Shown: positions 48,301 to 58,781 of the stretch, in pieces
How positions within the stretch are numbered: position 1 is the first letter of the stretch
How the letters are laid out: every line of letters starts with the position of its first letter
Origin: Eremomyces bilateralis CBS 781.70
Lineage: Eukaryota; Ascomycota; Dothideomycetes; Eremomycetales; Eremomycetaceae
DNA: 64,000 nt
Assembly: GCF_010015585.1 (NCBI RefSeq)
Contig: NW_022985072.1
Location: 1-64,000, forward strand
Direction: 5' to 3'
The notes under the pieces: generated by a model
Databases searched by the model: none
What the model was told of the DNA's origin: nothing
What the model saw: only the letters and a program-made list of their open reading frames with translations
Program-made: the position numbers and the translations under genes

Positions 48301-49054
48301 TGCCTATCGTCACTTGTGCACCTCTCTCCGGGAGGCGAGTCCCGCTTCATTGGCCTTCTGTTCTATCTTCGTATATGGGTTTCGTAGTATGGCGCGTTCA
48401 TCTTCACATTGATAAGGCTATATTGACTGGCTATTGCATAATTGCATTGCATTTTTAGCGTCTTCAAACACATGCATTGAGCTGATCTTGGAGGCACTAT
48501 CGAGCCAATGAGCTTGTCCAGTTGTGCCTAGGCATCGGCTTCTGCTAAACTCGGAATTGAGCCAGGGGCAAGGAGAGCCAGGGACTGCGTAACTCCAGGG
48601 CCCAAGTACTTCATGTCTGGAGCCTGGATAACCTCCATCTATCGTTAGTTGGAGGTTATGTATTTATCCATGCTTGTCTATATGCAAGCTGGGAATACTG
48701 CTAAAAGGAAGGAAATCTCCGATGCTTAGCAAATGAAACCCTAGAGAGATGACGCCGGGAATTGTGTATATTGGGGAGTTCATACAATCAATTAGACCAA
48801 GACTATCTTCGGGGGGATGAAAAGACCAGGGTTTCATAATGATGCTGGCAGCAACCCCATTGTGGTGGAGACAGATGTACCAGCACCATTGCCGATATTC
48901 ATCCCGATTCCCGTAATCTTCGGATGTCAAGCTTGGTTGAAATGGGCTCACCTTACAGCCATCAAAGCACTGCGGGCGACTGGATCAACATAAGACGCCA
49001 ATTTACAGACCGCCGACTCGTGAAACCGATCGCATAGATCTCCAATGATAGCCT
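45304..49054. other. Large gene-free stretch (3.7 kb)
   Basis: No conserved exon, tRNA or transposon is recognisable. The longest frame (46113-46679 minus, 188 codons) has no domain features. Around 47600-47760 there is a GC-rich patch (CCATGGCCCCGGTGCCCCGGG) set between AT-rich flanks. The left end carries the promoter of the AT-hook-like gene and the right end the 3' flank of REX1. A fast-evolving or non-coding gene cannot be excluded. Confidence 0.4.
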
Positions 49055-51220
49055 CTATTTCACCACCATGAAGCCAATGCCATTTCGCGCTGTCCGGGAT
49101 GCCGCTTTCAAGGCTTGGTCTTCGGTATCTGTCCACTTGACGCTCAATTGATCCCACTTCTTAACCTGGTACTCGCGCTTGAAGGTTTGATGAAGACCTT
49201 GCATTCGTACCAGATCCCGAGGATCGCCTGTTCCGCTGTATACGATGAACGCCGTGCAGGCCGGCAACGACTCGTAGATCTTGGTGATGTTTGCAACCGT
49301 TCTGCCGACGGCCTTTGCGAGGCTGCCTGGGTCGAGGTTGATCGGACGCGACGCGTCTGCGGCTCCATCCTCCTCGCTTTTTGAACCGGAGGTTTGATAT
49401 TCTTTGAGAGCCTCACGCCGAAACTTCTCCATCTCTAGTGACCGTCCTTCATTCCACCAACCCCGTACTGCTTCCAGCTCTTTGAATCGCGCCCATACGA
49501 AGTCGAGACCTCCTATCGGAATACCGTTATCCTCAGAGGGTTTGGAAACAGCTCTTTGCACACCAGCTACCACCTCTTCATCTGTGCCGCAACCGATACT
49601 CAGCTCCGCTGCGTTGCCATGTCCTTTTCGAGGATTGCCCCAATCCACAACTGCGCCTTTTCGGAACTCCTCCACCGTTGGGTTTGCTCGATGGTTCGCC
49701 GGCCGAGGTGAGCGCCCGAGGCGCGCAAAGATTGCCTCTGAGCTCACCTCACTCGTTCCCCATTGCGGCCCTTTCTCGCATTTCTGTCGAGCAAGTTCAA
49801 GTGCCGCGCAGGCGTCTTCGATACTATCATGGCCGGTAACGCCATGTTGTTTCTGTATCTCCTTCCCAAGATATTTTGAAGCTAGGAACTTGAGTGCATT
49901 CTTTAGCGGAGGACCTCGCGAATGGGGATAGGTGATGGTCGTGTCAACAATGAACGGATGTGTCATCTTCAGAGCTGTTAGATCGGCATTTAATGAATGT
50001 CCGACGAGTATGGTGCGAGGAGTGATTAGGGAAATGAGTCGCTTCTGAACATCTTCTAGCCTTGTCGTGACAGAATCGAGCTTCTCTTTGGTCATGCCAG
50101 AATAGGGAGTCAAATAGTTGGTGATGGGGTTGTTCGGCTTCACGAGCTCATCCATCACGACCTTGGAGTGCCAATCGACCACACTAACTCGTGTAAGCTC
50201 AAACTGATCTTGCCCGGTCATGCACATCTCGCAATCAATTGCTAGGATTTCGTGTCCAGCCGCCATGCTGCCTGATTCATATTCGTCTTCGGGGACAGTT
50301 GCCTCCTCTAGGGAGTTCACGTTCGTGTCGACCCACCCATCTGCAGACGATGTCTTCGATTTTTCGCGCCGTTGCTTGAGATCCTCCTTTTCCTGCTCAG
50401 TCTGAAGCATCGCCGGATGAATAACAAAGTCATTTTCAATAAGCTGGTCAAGAGAACCAATGAAAGCGGTAATGGGAGTGCGTTTGGGTTGGAAAGAGGC
50501 TGACGCCCGAGGAGGTTTAGGCCCTTTGAGTTTCTTATCTTCCTGCGACTTTGGAATATGAGCCGTGAGAACAGCCTGCAAAGGGGAGAACACTCTAGAG
50601 TATTTGTCGTCTCCGGGAGCTTTAACCGGCCAAATATGAGGGAATATATCCGCTAGTGGTTGAAGGACTGAAGGGAGGATTTCCTTCTCAAGCTTGACAG
50701 GATAATATTCATCTGGGCTAATGAATTTACGCGTCCTTGTGCAGGTAGGGGCGCCATTATCGGAACTTGGATTTGATGCTTGTTGACCCTGCACTTCTGA
50801 GGTACCAACAGTATCTGCTGGACCATTATCGGATGGCGGTTCCAAATCGATGGTCCCATGAAACATTCCAGCTTCAAGTCCTGGAACCATGAGTACAACA
50901 ACTTTCTTGACCGCAGTACGATTCTTGACGGATATCCATTGCGGAGCGATGCCATCAGCAAGAAGGTAAAGAATCAAACTTTGCAAATTGCTGACAGAGA
51001 CTTGAGACTGGAGTCGAGAGTTTGGAGAATGCACGAATTCCGGATAGGACCTGTCATGTTTAGGCTTCTTTGAGCGGTGCTGAACAACCTGCCAACCGTC
51101 TTCGTCGGGCTTGGAATCGGCATTTTGCGATTCAGGTTTGTCGGTGGAGCCGTTGATATTCGCCAGCGTCTCTCCAATGCCGAATCCATTCTCCGACGAG
51201 TACTTTCGCTTCTTCCCCAT
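49055..51220 (-). CDS. REX1: RNA exonuclease Rex1/Rnh70
   Basis: This 3'-5' DEDDh exonuclease trims 5S rRNA, tRNA and other nuclear RNAs. One exon encodes 721 aa, starting MGKKRKYSSENG with a basic nuclear-type N-terminus. The exonuclease domain is about residues 325-490: EILAIDCEMCMTG gives the first Asp and Glu, VGHSLNADLTALKM the second Asp, and HDSIEDACAALEL the His and last Asp. The region before it (residues 100-310) is the conserved fungal Rex1 N-terminal part. The C-terminal 200 residues contain a small RNA-binding-like fold (SLPACTAFIVYSGTGDPRDL) found in Rex1 proteins. No intron is needed. Confidence 0.92.
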   Translation of the reverse strand: MGKKRKYSSENGFGIGETLANINGSTDKPESQNADSKPDEDGWQVVQHRSKKPKHDRSYPEFVHSPNSRLQSQVSVSNLQSLILYLLADGIAPQWISVKNRTAVKKVVVLMVPGLEAGMFHGTIDLEPPSDNGPADTVGTSEVQGQQASNPSSDNGAPTCTRTRKFISPDEYYPVKLEKEILPSVLQPLADIFPHIWPVKAPGDDKYSRVFSPLQAVLTAHIPKSQEDKKLKGPKPPRASASFQPKRTPITAFIGSLDQLIENDFVIHPAMLQTEQEKEDLKQRREKSKTSSADGWVDTNVNSLEEATVPEDEYESGSMAAGHEILAIDCEMCMTGQDQFELTRVSVVDWHSKVVMDELVKPNNPITNYLTPYSGMTKEKLDSVTTRLEDVQKRLISLITPRTILVGHSLNADLTALKMTHPFIVDTTITYPHSRGPPLKNALKFLASKYLGKEIQKQHGVTGHDSIEDACAALELARQKCEKGPQWGTSEVSSEAIFARLGRSPRPANHRANPTVEEFRKGAVVDWGNPRKGHGNAAELSIGCGTDEEVVAGVQRAVSKPSEDNGIPIGGLDFVWARFKELEAVRGWWNEGRSLEMEKFRREALKEYQTSGSKSEEDGAADASRPINLDPGSLAKAVGRTVANITKIYESLPACTAFIVYSGTGDPRDLVRMQGLHQTFKREYQVKKWDQLSVKWTDTEDQALKAASRTARNGIGFMVVK

Positions 51221-51464
51221 GGTATGCGCGATATCGATCTGCCTGAGATAAAAAGATTCCTATAATAGGCAATCAGGAAATTTAAGGTTATTTGTTGCTG
51301 AAGGTGCGTGAAACTGATGGAGACTCGGTGGATATTCAAGTCAGCTTGAAATTTTCTGGTGAGGTACAGAAGCGGTCGAAGCCCAGATAGCACGTGACCA
51401 CGCGTGGAGTTTGGACCGTTGGACGCGCCACCAACCGACGCGTCTCCAGTGATCGCCACTTTGG

Positions 51465-52673
51465 ATGCACTGCATAGACACCATATCTCTATTTTGTGCG
51501 CATATGTAGGTTTCATATTGTTTCTTCATCCAAAACATCTAGTGCTCTCTTTAAGGTGTGCTTTCAACCTTCGTATTGTCTACTCCTTCACCCTGACCTG
51601 ACGTCACGAGTCCAACCACTGAGGGTTTCTGACTCGTCAGTCCTTTTACCGAGCTTTCAATCCATTTATTGCTTCCGGTGTCTCTATTCGAATTCGGAAA
51701 AGGCCATACACGGCTGTCACAGCCCTACATAGCAAGAAAGCGCACACTTGACGGCTTCTTCAAGTCCAAAGGCTTCAAGCCAAACCTAGAGGTTTCGCTG
51801 GAAGATGTCTCAAATCATGCCACATACCCTCACCCCAATCCTCGCGTCCCTCCGTTACTGTCTGAAGCACTTTCATTCTCGTCAGCGTCAGAAGGGAGAG
51901 TGATCAATGACCACCCCGATATAAGCTTGGTTTACTATCAACCTTACATTAACCGCGAGGCATCTAATGAACTATTTAACTTTCACAGAAACAATTTGTT
52001 CTTTTACCGGGTCATATACAACATCAAGCGCGGACCAGTGGAGACCACAATCAACACACCACGTTTTACGACTGTTTTCGGCGTAGATGCAACATCCATG
52101 TTCTCGTCCGAAGGCAGCTTGATCGATTCAGTCACGAAGCAGCCGATTTCAGCGGACAGATACAAGTGCAAGCCACGTCCGAACCCAGCGTGTCTTGACA
52201 AACTACAGGAATTGACCGAAGGTTCAACAGACGAGACATATAACCTCTGCCTTGTCAATTACTATGCCAGTGGAAGCGATAGCATCTCATATCATTCAGA
52301 CAACGAACGTTTCCTTGGGCAGAATCCTGCCATTGCATCTTTCTCATTGGGTGTCGCTAGGGGTTTCTTGATGAAGCATAAACCTATCGCTCCGGGAGAT
52401 GCGGTAGCGACGGCAGTGAATGCAAATCCGCTAAAGTTTTCGTTAATGTCTGGAGACATGCTTTTGATGCGAAGCAAGACGCAATCAAACTGGTTGCATA
52501 GCGTTCCAAAGCGGAAAGCAGAGAGTATTGGGAATGGGAGAATCAATATCACGTTTCGAAAGGCAATGGTACGAGGAGGAACGGAAAACTACTACAAATA
52601 TAATGTTGGATCAGTTCTGGCTTCCAGATGGGACGCTGAACGGAAAGAAATGGTGCCTTTAGCGGTTAAATGA
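51465..52673 (+). CDS. AlkB-type 2-oxoglutarate/Fe(II) DNA dealkylase
   Basis: This is an oxidative demethylase related to ALKBH2/3 that repairs 1-methyladenine and 3-methylcytosine in DNA. The main exon is open from 51633 to 52673. The catalytic core reads LVNYYASGSDSISYHSDNE (His and Asp of the iron triad), WLHSVPKR (second His) and GRINITFR (Arg residues for 2-oxoglutarate). Near the N-terminus KRTLDGFF resembles a PCNA-interacting PIP box with Gln replaced by Lys. The main exon has no ATG before the catalytic region. A model with exon 51465-51505 (MHCIDTISILCAH), an intron starting GTAGGT and ending CGTCAG at 51640, then 51641-52673, is in phase but unproven, so the start given is tentative. 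It converges with SPB4, 55 bp apart, and diverges from REX1. Confidence 0.82.
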
Positions 52674-52728
52674 AATTGAACTTCTATTGGCTATGCAACA
52701 AGTTTGGGGTATCTCAAATGTGTGGACA

Positions 52729-54698
52729 TCAACCGTCAAAACCCTCCCAAGTCTCCTCATCAGGCTGTGTCCGAATCTTCTTTATCATCCCTTCTAACTC
52801 TGTCTGCTTTCTTCGCTCATCCTCCGTCATATTTGCTATTCTCTCCTTTTCGCGCTTATCTTGCTTCTTCTCCCTCCGCTCTTCTTTGACCTGTTTCTTC
52901 TCCTTCTCCTTGCTCCATGAATTCGGTTCTTTTTTCGAATCCCGGAACTTTTTGGCCTTTGGATTCGGTTTCTCCACCCCCAATTCCATCTCTTCTCTCC
53001 GCCGCTTCTCTCTCACTTTGTCTTGGAACGCATATTCTTTCCAATCAATGGTCAGGCCCAAGTTTTTATCTCCCTCCCAGGCCTTCGCTTCTGGCATCCT
53101 GGGTAACCGTAGCAATGCCCAGCCTTCAGCGAGTTCCTTCCAGTCGACATCTTTAATGCGGAAAATGCTCTTGGCATCATGCTCGGCATACGCCCGAACC
53201 CAGCTCACAAATGCTTTCTGAGCTTTTTCGTATACGGCTCTGTCTTGGTATGCCTGGTCCCTCACTGCTCGAATCATTTCCCACTTCTCTTCATCTGAGA
53301 CATCCAGCGTTCCATCTTCAACGCCCTCTACTGGAGAGTCTTGTAATTTGACGACGGGAGTGCCCCTGACAGTCAAGAAAGAGATGTAGTCTTCTTCTCG
53401 TCCAGGGGAAAGAAATATTACTGAGGCTCCTGACCGTCCTGCTCGCCCGGCACGGCCTGCACGATGCATGAACGATGAGCTAGTAGTAGGGGCGTCAAGT
53501 TGCACCACCAGATCCACGGTAGGAATATCAAGCCCTCGAGCTGCGACATCGGTGGTAATGAGCACTGTCGGTTCCATGGCGTTGAGGAATCGCATAAAAT
53601 TTCTCGTCCGCACCTTGGGTGTCATTTTGCCGTGAAGACTGACGAGACCCGGCGAAATTGCGTGCATTCGAGTGGAAACAAGATCGAAAATAGTTGGCAA
53701 AATCGATGAGAAGTAGTCGACGGCAGCGCATGTCGAAACATAGATTATAGTTTTCTGAGGAATGGGGGATATCGAGGAGAGGAGTTTCGCTAATGCCACA
53801 AGCTTCCGATCAGGAGGAGCGATGTGGTAAGTCAGTTGTAGGGATGCCGGTGTCCGGGCCTCTACACCGCGCGTGGATTTGACTCGGACAGTAACCTTGA
53901 CAGGATTCCTTAGGCCAACGCGAATGAGGGATGAAACAGCATCGCTGACACTGGCACTAAATAAGCCCGTGCGTCGCTGTTTTGGTAGCATTCTCAGGAT
54001 TTTCTGCAGGTCTTCTTTAAATCCGAGATCCAGTAATCGGTCTGCTTCATCCAAAACGAGAACTTCAAATGAAGACTGGGGGGCATGGACACGGGGCGAT
54101 GAGAGGAGAGTCACCAGCCGTCCAGGGGTACCAATGAGTACATTTGGAGATAGGCGAAGGAAGTCGTTCAGGTCTTGAGTCGGTGTGGATGTGCCCCCCA
54201 GAACAAGCTGGGGGACGATTTTAGGAACGGACGAAGAGAATACGTGCTGAACCTTCTCCTCTGAGCCACTTTCTCCAGGAGCTTCCTCTTCATCTTCTTG
54301 GTTCAGGAGGGCAGCTGACGGCGGATGAAAAGCAATCAAGGAGGTAAGGACAGCGTGTATTTGCGAAGCGAGTTCTCTGCGGAAACGGTCAGGAGGGTTC
54401 GATATATCAACTCGGATTGAACTTACCGCGTCGGAGAGACAATTATAGCTCCCACATGATGCTTTTTGACGGCTTCATCCAGTCTTAGGAGTTTCTCGAT
54501 TACTGGTATTAAGAAAGCCAGCGTCTTGCCGCTTCCGGTGACTGCCTCGACAACCACATCTTTATTGCCCATGAAAAGTGGAATGGTACTGGCTTGGACA
54601 GGCGTCATGCGACTGAACGAACTGGAAACAGCTTCCAACAACCATTCTGATAAAGGCGGTGACAGCACCTTCCAGGATCTCGTATCTGATGGGCCCAT
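52729..54698 (-). CDS. SPB4: DEAD-box ATP-dependent RNA helicase Spb4
   Basis: This nucleolar helicase is needed for 60S ribosomal subunit maturation. Exons 54698-54427 and 54376-52729 give 639 aa; the 50-bp intron (GTAAGT...CGCAG) splits the PTRELA motif after its Arg codon has begun. Motifs in order: [10 protein letters not shown] (Q motif), AVTGSGKT (I), PTRELASQ (Ia), GTPGR (Ib), [12 protein letters not shown] (II), SASVSD (III, with Ser in place of the usual Thr of SAT), [12 protein letters not shown] (V) and [10 protein letters not shown] (VI). The C-terminal DUF4217-type region ([20 protein letters not shown]) and a Lys/Glu-rich tail follow, as in Spb4. An acidic insert of about 30 residues lies between motifs Ia and Ib. 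The true ATG is at 54698, not the upstream GTG. Confidence 0.93.
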
Positions 54699-54907
54699 CT
54701 TGAACACATTTCTCTCTCAATATTTAGGATGTGGAGTCCTCAACTCAGATGTTGAAGAAATTTATGATCGCAAGGCAGAAACAAATATATAAGGCGATGA
54801 GGCCACAAATCCATTTCTATGCTGGGCCAGCCACAAGACATGCGGGGTCAATTTGCTAGTGTATTATATATATGAAAACCTTGCAATTTTATCAATAATA
54901 AAGCACA

Positions 54908-54980
54908 GCCTGCGTGGCACAATTGGTCAGCGCGTGAGACTCTTAATCTCAAGGTTACGGGTTCGAATCCCGTCGTGGGT
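54908..54980 (+). tRNA. tRNA-Lys (anticodon CTT)
   Basis: A 73-nt cloverleaf folds with a 7-bp acceptor stem that includes G-T pairs. The anticodon stem is TGAGA/TCTCA around the loop CTCTTAA with anticodon CTT. The T arm is ACGGG TTCGAAT CCCGT. The internal A box (TGGCACAATTGG, 54915-54926) and B box (GGTTCGAATCC, 54959-54969) are present. The D stem GCAC/GCGC has one A-C mismatch, which lowers confidence slightly. There is no intron. It is read in the direction opposite to SPB4. Confidence 0.88.
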
Positions 54981-54985
54981 TTATC

Positions 54986-54990
54986 TTTTT
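54986..54990 (+). terminator. RNA polymerase III T-run terminator
   Basis: Five consecutive T residues lie five bases after the tRNA-Lys, the usual distance for polymerase III termination. Confidence 0.7.
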
Positions 54991-55392
54991 GGCTTTTCTT
55001 TTTGGCCAAGCAGTTTTTATCTTTCCTCTAGGGGCATTCTCAAGTTGGTTTCGATTTGATATGAGTATTTTTGGTGGAGTTGTGGGTAGTACATTCTGCG
55101 GTGCTTTCCGTATTAGATCATCCTGCAATAACATCCATACATGTATCATGGCAGAAGCCTTAACATAGGAGACGAAATTGATAGACCTAAAGTTCGCTTT
55201 CAGCCATTAGGAAGGCGGCTTCTCGTCCTAATCAATGCTTAATGTATTTTTTTTAATTTCAAAAGTCTGCAAATGCTCCATCCTTTGCTGTAATCTGGAT
55301 ACATCAAAAGGGTTGAACAAATAGCGTTTATTGGAATGGCTCATGATTCCATCTACTACGTTACATTGAAGTTAAATATAGAGTAGTGCTTT

Positions 55393-56193
55393 CTATGCAA
55401 ACTTATCATGCTTCCCACGAACTTTGACATCCAACAAAGCCTCATGGAACCCACCATGCCGACGGGCCTTCTTCAGCGTCCGGACCTCATCATCGTTCAA
55501 CTTACGCCCTACCAGCTCCTCCAGTTCTCTCCAGCTGATCTTCTCGTAAGCTTTCTCTGTTTTTGCAACCTGTAATCTCGGCTTAAATCTCGCTTGCATC
55601 CTCACAATGATGGCTGATTGATGGTCGTCTTTCTCAGCACCATCCGCTCTGATCTCCGTCTTGCCCTTGATATCGTCTCTTGCTGCCAGAAAAGTGCTAC
55701 GGCCGGTTCTGAGAACATATCTCGAAGGTGTGTCGGCATCTTGGACGGCCCATCCCTCCTCTAGCCCAACCGCTTCGCGCATTGCTGATAGTAATCCGTA
55801 CTTGTCGCTAGAGAGGTACTTCCCATGACTTGACTTGAAACTGAACTCTTCTCGACCAGCGACTCTTGAGGCTATCCACACTTGTCGCACATCGTCCGGC
55901 TCGACGGTTTTAGGGTTGCCCTCAATGATGTTCTCCGCTTTTAGGTTGAATATAGATCCGGCCGCATCCGAGGAGAGGAGACTTGGTGGGGATGTAGGTA
56001 GGATGAAGATGACAGGCCCGGAAATATCGGATGGGCTGTCGACTGCGACCCATGTATCGTCCCCGACATTTGACTCCTCCTTGGAAACACTCTGCTCATT
56101 GGGGCCTTTGGTCCGGCTTGATTCGGCATCATCCCGTTTGCGCTTCTTGCTGGACGTCTTCTTGTCGCCTTTGAAGGTGAGTGGTTTGACCAT
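55393..56193 (-). CDS. FRG1-family protein
   Basis: This homologue of human FRG1 is a nuclear and nucleolar protein linked to pre-mRNA splicing and RNA handling. One exon encodes 266 aa. A basic N-terminus (KKTSSKKRKRDD) serves as a nuclear signal. The beta-trefoil, fascin-like core follows: FSFKSSHGKYLSSDKYGLLSA, AVGLEEGWAVQD and YVLRTGRSTFLAARDD. The C-terminal conserved stretch is VRMQARFKPRLQ and EALLDVKVRGKHDKFA, ending in the basic DxKxR-K-DK pattern of the family. It lies among RNA-related genes (REX1, SPB4, tRNA), though this may be chance. Confidence 0.9.
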   Translation of the reverse strand: MVKPLTFKGDKKTSSKKRKRDDAESSRTKGPNEQSVSKEESNVGDDTWVAVDSPSDISGPVIFILPTSPPSLLSSDAAGSIFNLKAENIIEGNPKTVEPDDVRQVWIASRVAGREEFSFKSSHGKYLSSDKYGLLSAMREAVGLEEGWAVQDADTPSRYVLRTGRSTFLAARDDIKGKTEIRADGAEKDDHQSAIIVRMQARFKPRLQVAKTEKAYEKISWRELEELVGRKLNDDEVRTLKKARRHGGFHEALLDVKVRGKHDKFA

Positions 56194-57476
56194 GGTTGAT
56201 TGGAAAGCCTCAAGGACTGTACCAATTGCTTGTGGCCGTATCGTTTTAGACGGCAGATGAAGTTGACTAAGACTCGGTCAACTATTTTGAGTTCCGAGGA
56301 TTTGGATAGGAGCTAGTGAGCACCTAATGGTGTTCGCGTGGAGAGGTTGGAATAAGATTTGGTGGTTGTGGTAGGAAGAGAAGTTGCGGCCAGTGATGGA
56401 TGTGGTTGCTATTTCTGCTGTGGTTGTATGGATACTGCGCTGCGCTCACCACTTTAAGTGCGGGGACAACTTCATCACGGTTCAAACTTCATGCTCCAGC
56501 ATGCTCAAGTTCCGCACGGCTACGGTAGCTAAAGATTATTGGAAACATTAAGTTACCTAAGATATGGAGCATTGAAAAATTTAACCGATTCAGTCCGCGT
56601 CTATGGTGTCGGGCATAGGAATAAATTTCGAGTCGGCTTCAGGATATTAATTACTGGTCACTACATGAATCAACCCATCGCCATTATTCTATATATGGAA
56701 TATCGCCTCCGAATTGACATCAGCCTACCAGCACTCGAGGGTACCAAAGATCTTGCCCTATACTTCAACTCGAAAACAAACCGAAGCTCAACAGTCCTGG
56801 GAGGATAAGGCAACTAAATGAAGGTAACAGGTCATCCGCAATACAGCAGGCGGCCAGGCGCATGGGAAGTTCAGGAAACTACGTCATTTCTGGCCTGGCA
56901 GTATCGGGACTTAGATCAGTTCGCTGAAGGTAATCGTCTCCGGATACTTGAGGACTATTGTCAATCTACCAGAAAAATGGTATCGAATTTCAATTTCTTG
57001 TCCCTAGGCAGTACCTTCTGCAGGGAGTTGCTGGAGGGAAATACCGAATAATACACCATCTTTATTGGCGGGGACTGGGTGTTTTGGTAGATTCTACCAG
57101 AGTTGCCCCAGATGCACATCATCACCCCTCCAACATTTGTCGCCCCACATGCAATCTTTCTTAACCTATCGCAACTCCCCCCCTCCGTCCATTTCCCTTC
57201 AACAAACACTCGCAACCATCCCTTCTTGATGCACATCGTCCTACGCACTTCCTTTTTCCCTACAACCTCCTCTTGCCAATGAGGTAGCGATCATCGCATT
57301 TCGTGGTTGGGTGTGAGACCATTGGATTTGATTGAACTTGTTCCAATATCACCTGTCGTCACCAGACCTGTATTGTCCCAGCTTCACCATCTTGTACGGT
57401 CTTGCGGGCACTTGTCCATCAATATATACCTGTGTCCTCTTCACCGGTCCCAGAAATTTTATCGCCAGCGACCATC
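56194..57476. other. Divergent promoter region of the FRG1-like and GLC8 genes
   Basis: About 1.3 kb with no supported gene. Two short frames at 56539-57051 lack domain features. A pyrimidine-rich stretch just before 57260 fits the GLC8 promoter. Confidence 0.45.
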
Positions 57477-58417
57477 ATGACACTACACTCACCGCCGTCT
57501 CACCATGCGAGCCATGGTGATCGCCCCAAAGGTATGCGCCGAATACCTTACATATATGCTCGCTGGAGAGGATTTTGAATGCTCACATGCTGCATCTAGG
57601 TATCCTCAAGAAGACATCCTCGTTTGGGTTACCAACACCAAACGAGCCCTCGCCCGCGACCGCGCCAGTCGAGCGTCCCGAGCTAGGCGCACGAGAGATG
57701 TCAGACAAGGAAATGGTATTTCAGAACACGCTTCAGAACGCCGGTCCTCGCCGGACATCATCATCTGGTGCCAGAGGCCCTCCATCACGCCGCCAGTCAG
57801 GCAGCGTCATGGGCGAAAATGCCGATGAAAATAGCCCGAGGCTCAAATGGGACGAGGCCAATCTGTACCTGACGGAGCAGGAGCGAGGCAGCACCATGAA
57901 AATCACCGAACCCAAGACGCCGTATGCGAAACAGTACGACCCGGCCGAGGATGATGAGGAGATTTCCGCGCTGAACGCCGATGAATTGATGGTTGATGAG
58001 TTGGACAAGGCCAAAGCGAAAGCCGGGGCGCGGAAGAAGGAAGAGGATATTCCGCAGTTGGATCTTGGAGAGCCGGAAGACTATCCGATGGAGGCCCACA
58101 CACCGGAAGGTGAGAAGAGAGTCATCGTCGATACGGAGATGATGGAAGATGATGAGGGAAGACATGGCGAGGAGAGTGCGGATATGACTGCCGAGGAACG
58201 AGAGAAACACAGGCAGTTTGAGGAGATGAGAAGGAGGCATTATGAGATGAAGGATGTGAAGAACCTTCTTGGGTAAGTCTAGTAGTTCATATATATAACA
58301 TAAGCACCTCAACTGGAACTAACTGGTCCTAGCCATCCGGAGTATATTCCGGAGGATGACGAGGAAGAGGCTGCACCACCCATGCCGTCACAGAAGATGG
58401 ACATCAATGGCAATTGA
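57477..58417 (+). CDS. GLC8: Protein phosphatase 1 regulator Glc8 / inhibitor-2 homologue
   Basis: This is an intrinsically disordered modulator of type 1 protein phosphatase. Exons 57477-57531, 57600-58272 and 58333-58417 give 270 aa; introns are 68 and 60 bp. The first splice rebuilds [13 protein letters not shown], the KGILK PP1-binding motif of inhibitor-2. [27 protein letters not shown] holds the conserved KWDE-type region and the TEPKTPY site phosphorylated by GSK3/Pho85-like kinases. [20 protein letters not shown] is the C-terminal HYNE-like motif, with the last splice inside it. The tail is acidic (DDEEEAAPP). Length and motif order match fungal Glc8. Confidence 0.93.
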
Positions 58418-58781
58418 TTATCATGCAATACGATACCAAGGCGGAGTTCTGAGAGAGCATTGAATGGGCTTGTGTGTTATGGCAAGTCCAAATACATCAA
58501 ATACATCAAATTAAATTGTTTCCTACGCTGTTCTGCGAGATTCAACCAAGGCGGGAGTCTGGTACAACGAGGCCTTCGTTGGGAGTGCATGTCGTAAATT
58601 CCTTCTCGCCCGACGAGTTTATTCTTTCCCTAGTCTACATTGTCATTGATTATTTTCTTGTGCCTGTTCACTGAGCAATAGTCCCTCGGTGATACTAGCA
58701 CAACCGAAACTGGAGCCTTGCATTCGGTTCGATTCCCTGGCTACCTACGTATGCTAAATCCCCTCTCGTAGCGCACTGACA
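58418..58781. other. Intergenic between convergent GLC8 and NTF2-like genes
   Basis: About 360 bp of shared 3' flank. I see no gene or repeat in it. Confidence 0.5.

Larger units (their letters stand above)
54699..55392. other. Intergenic holding a tRNA gene
   Basis: The stretch contains the tRNA-Lys at 54908-54980 and otherwise SPB4 promoter and AT-rich 3' flank of the FRG1-like gene. I see nothing else. Confidence 0.5.
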
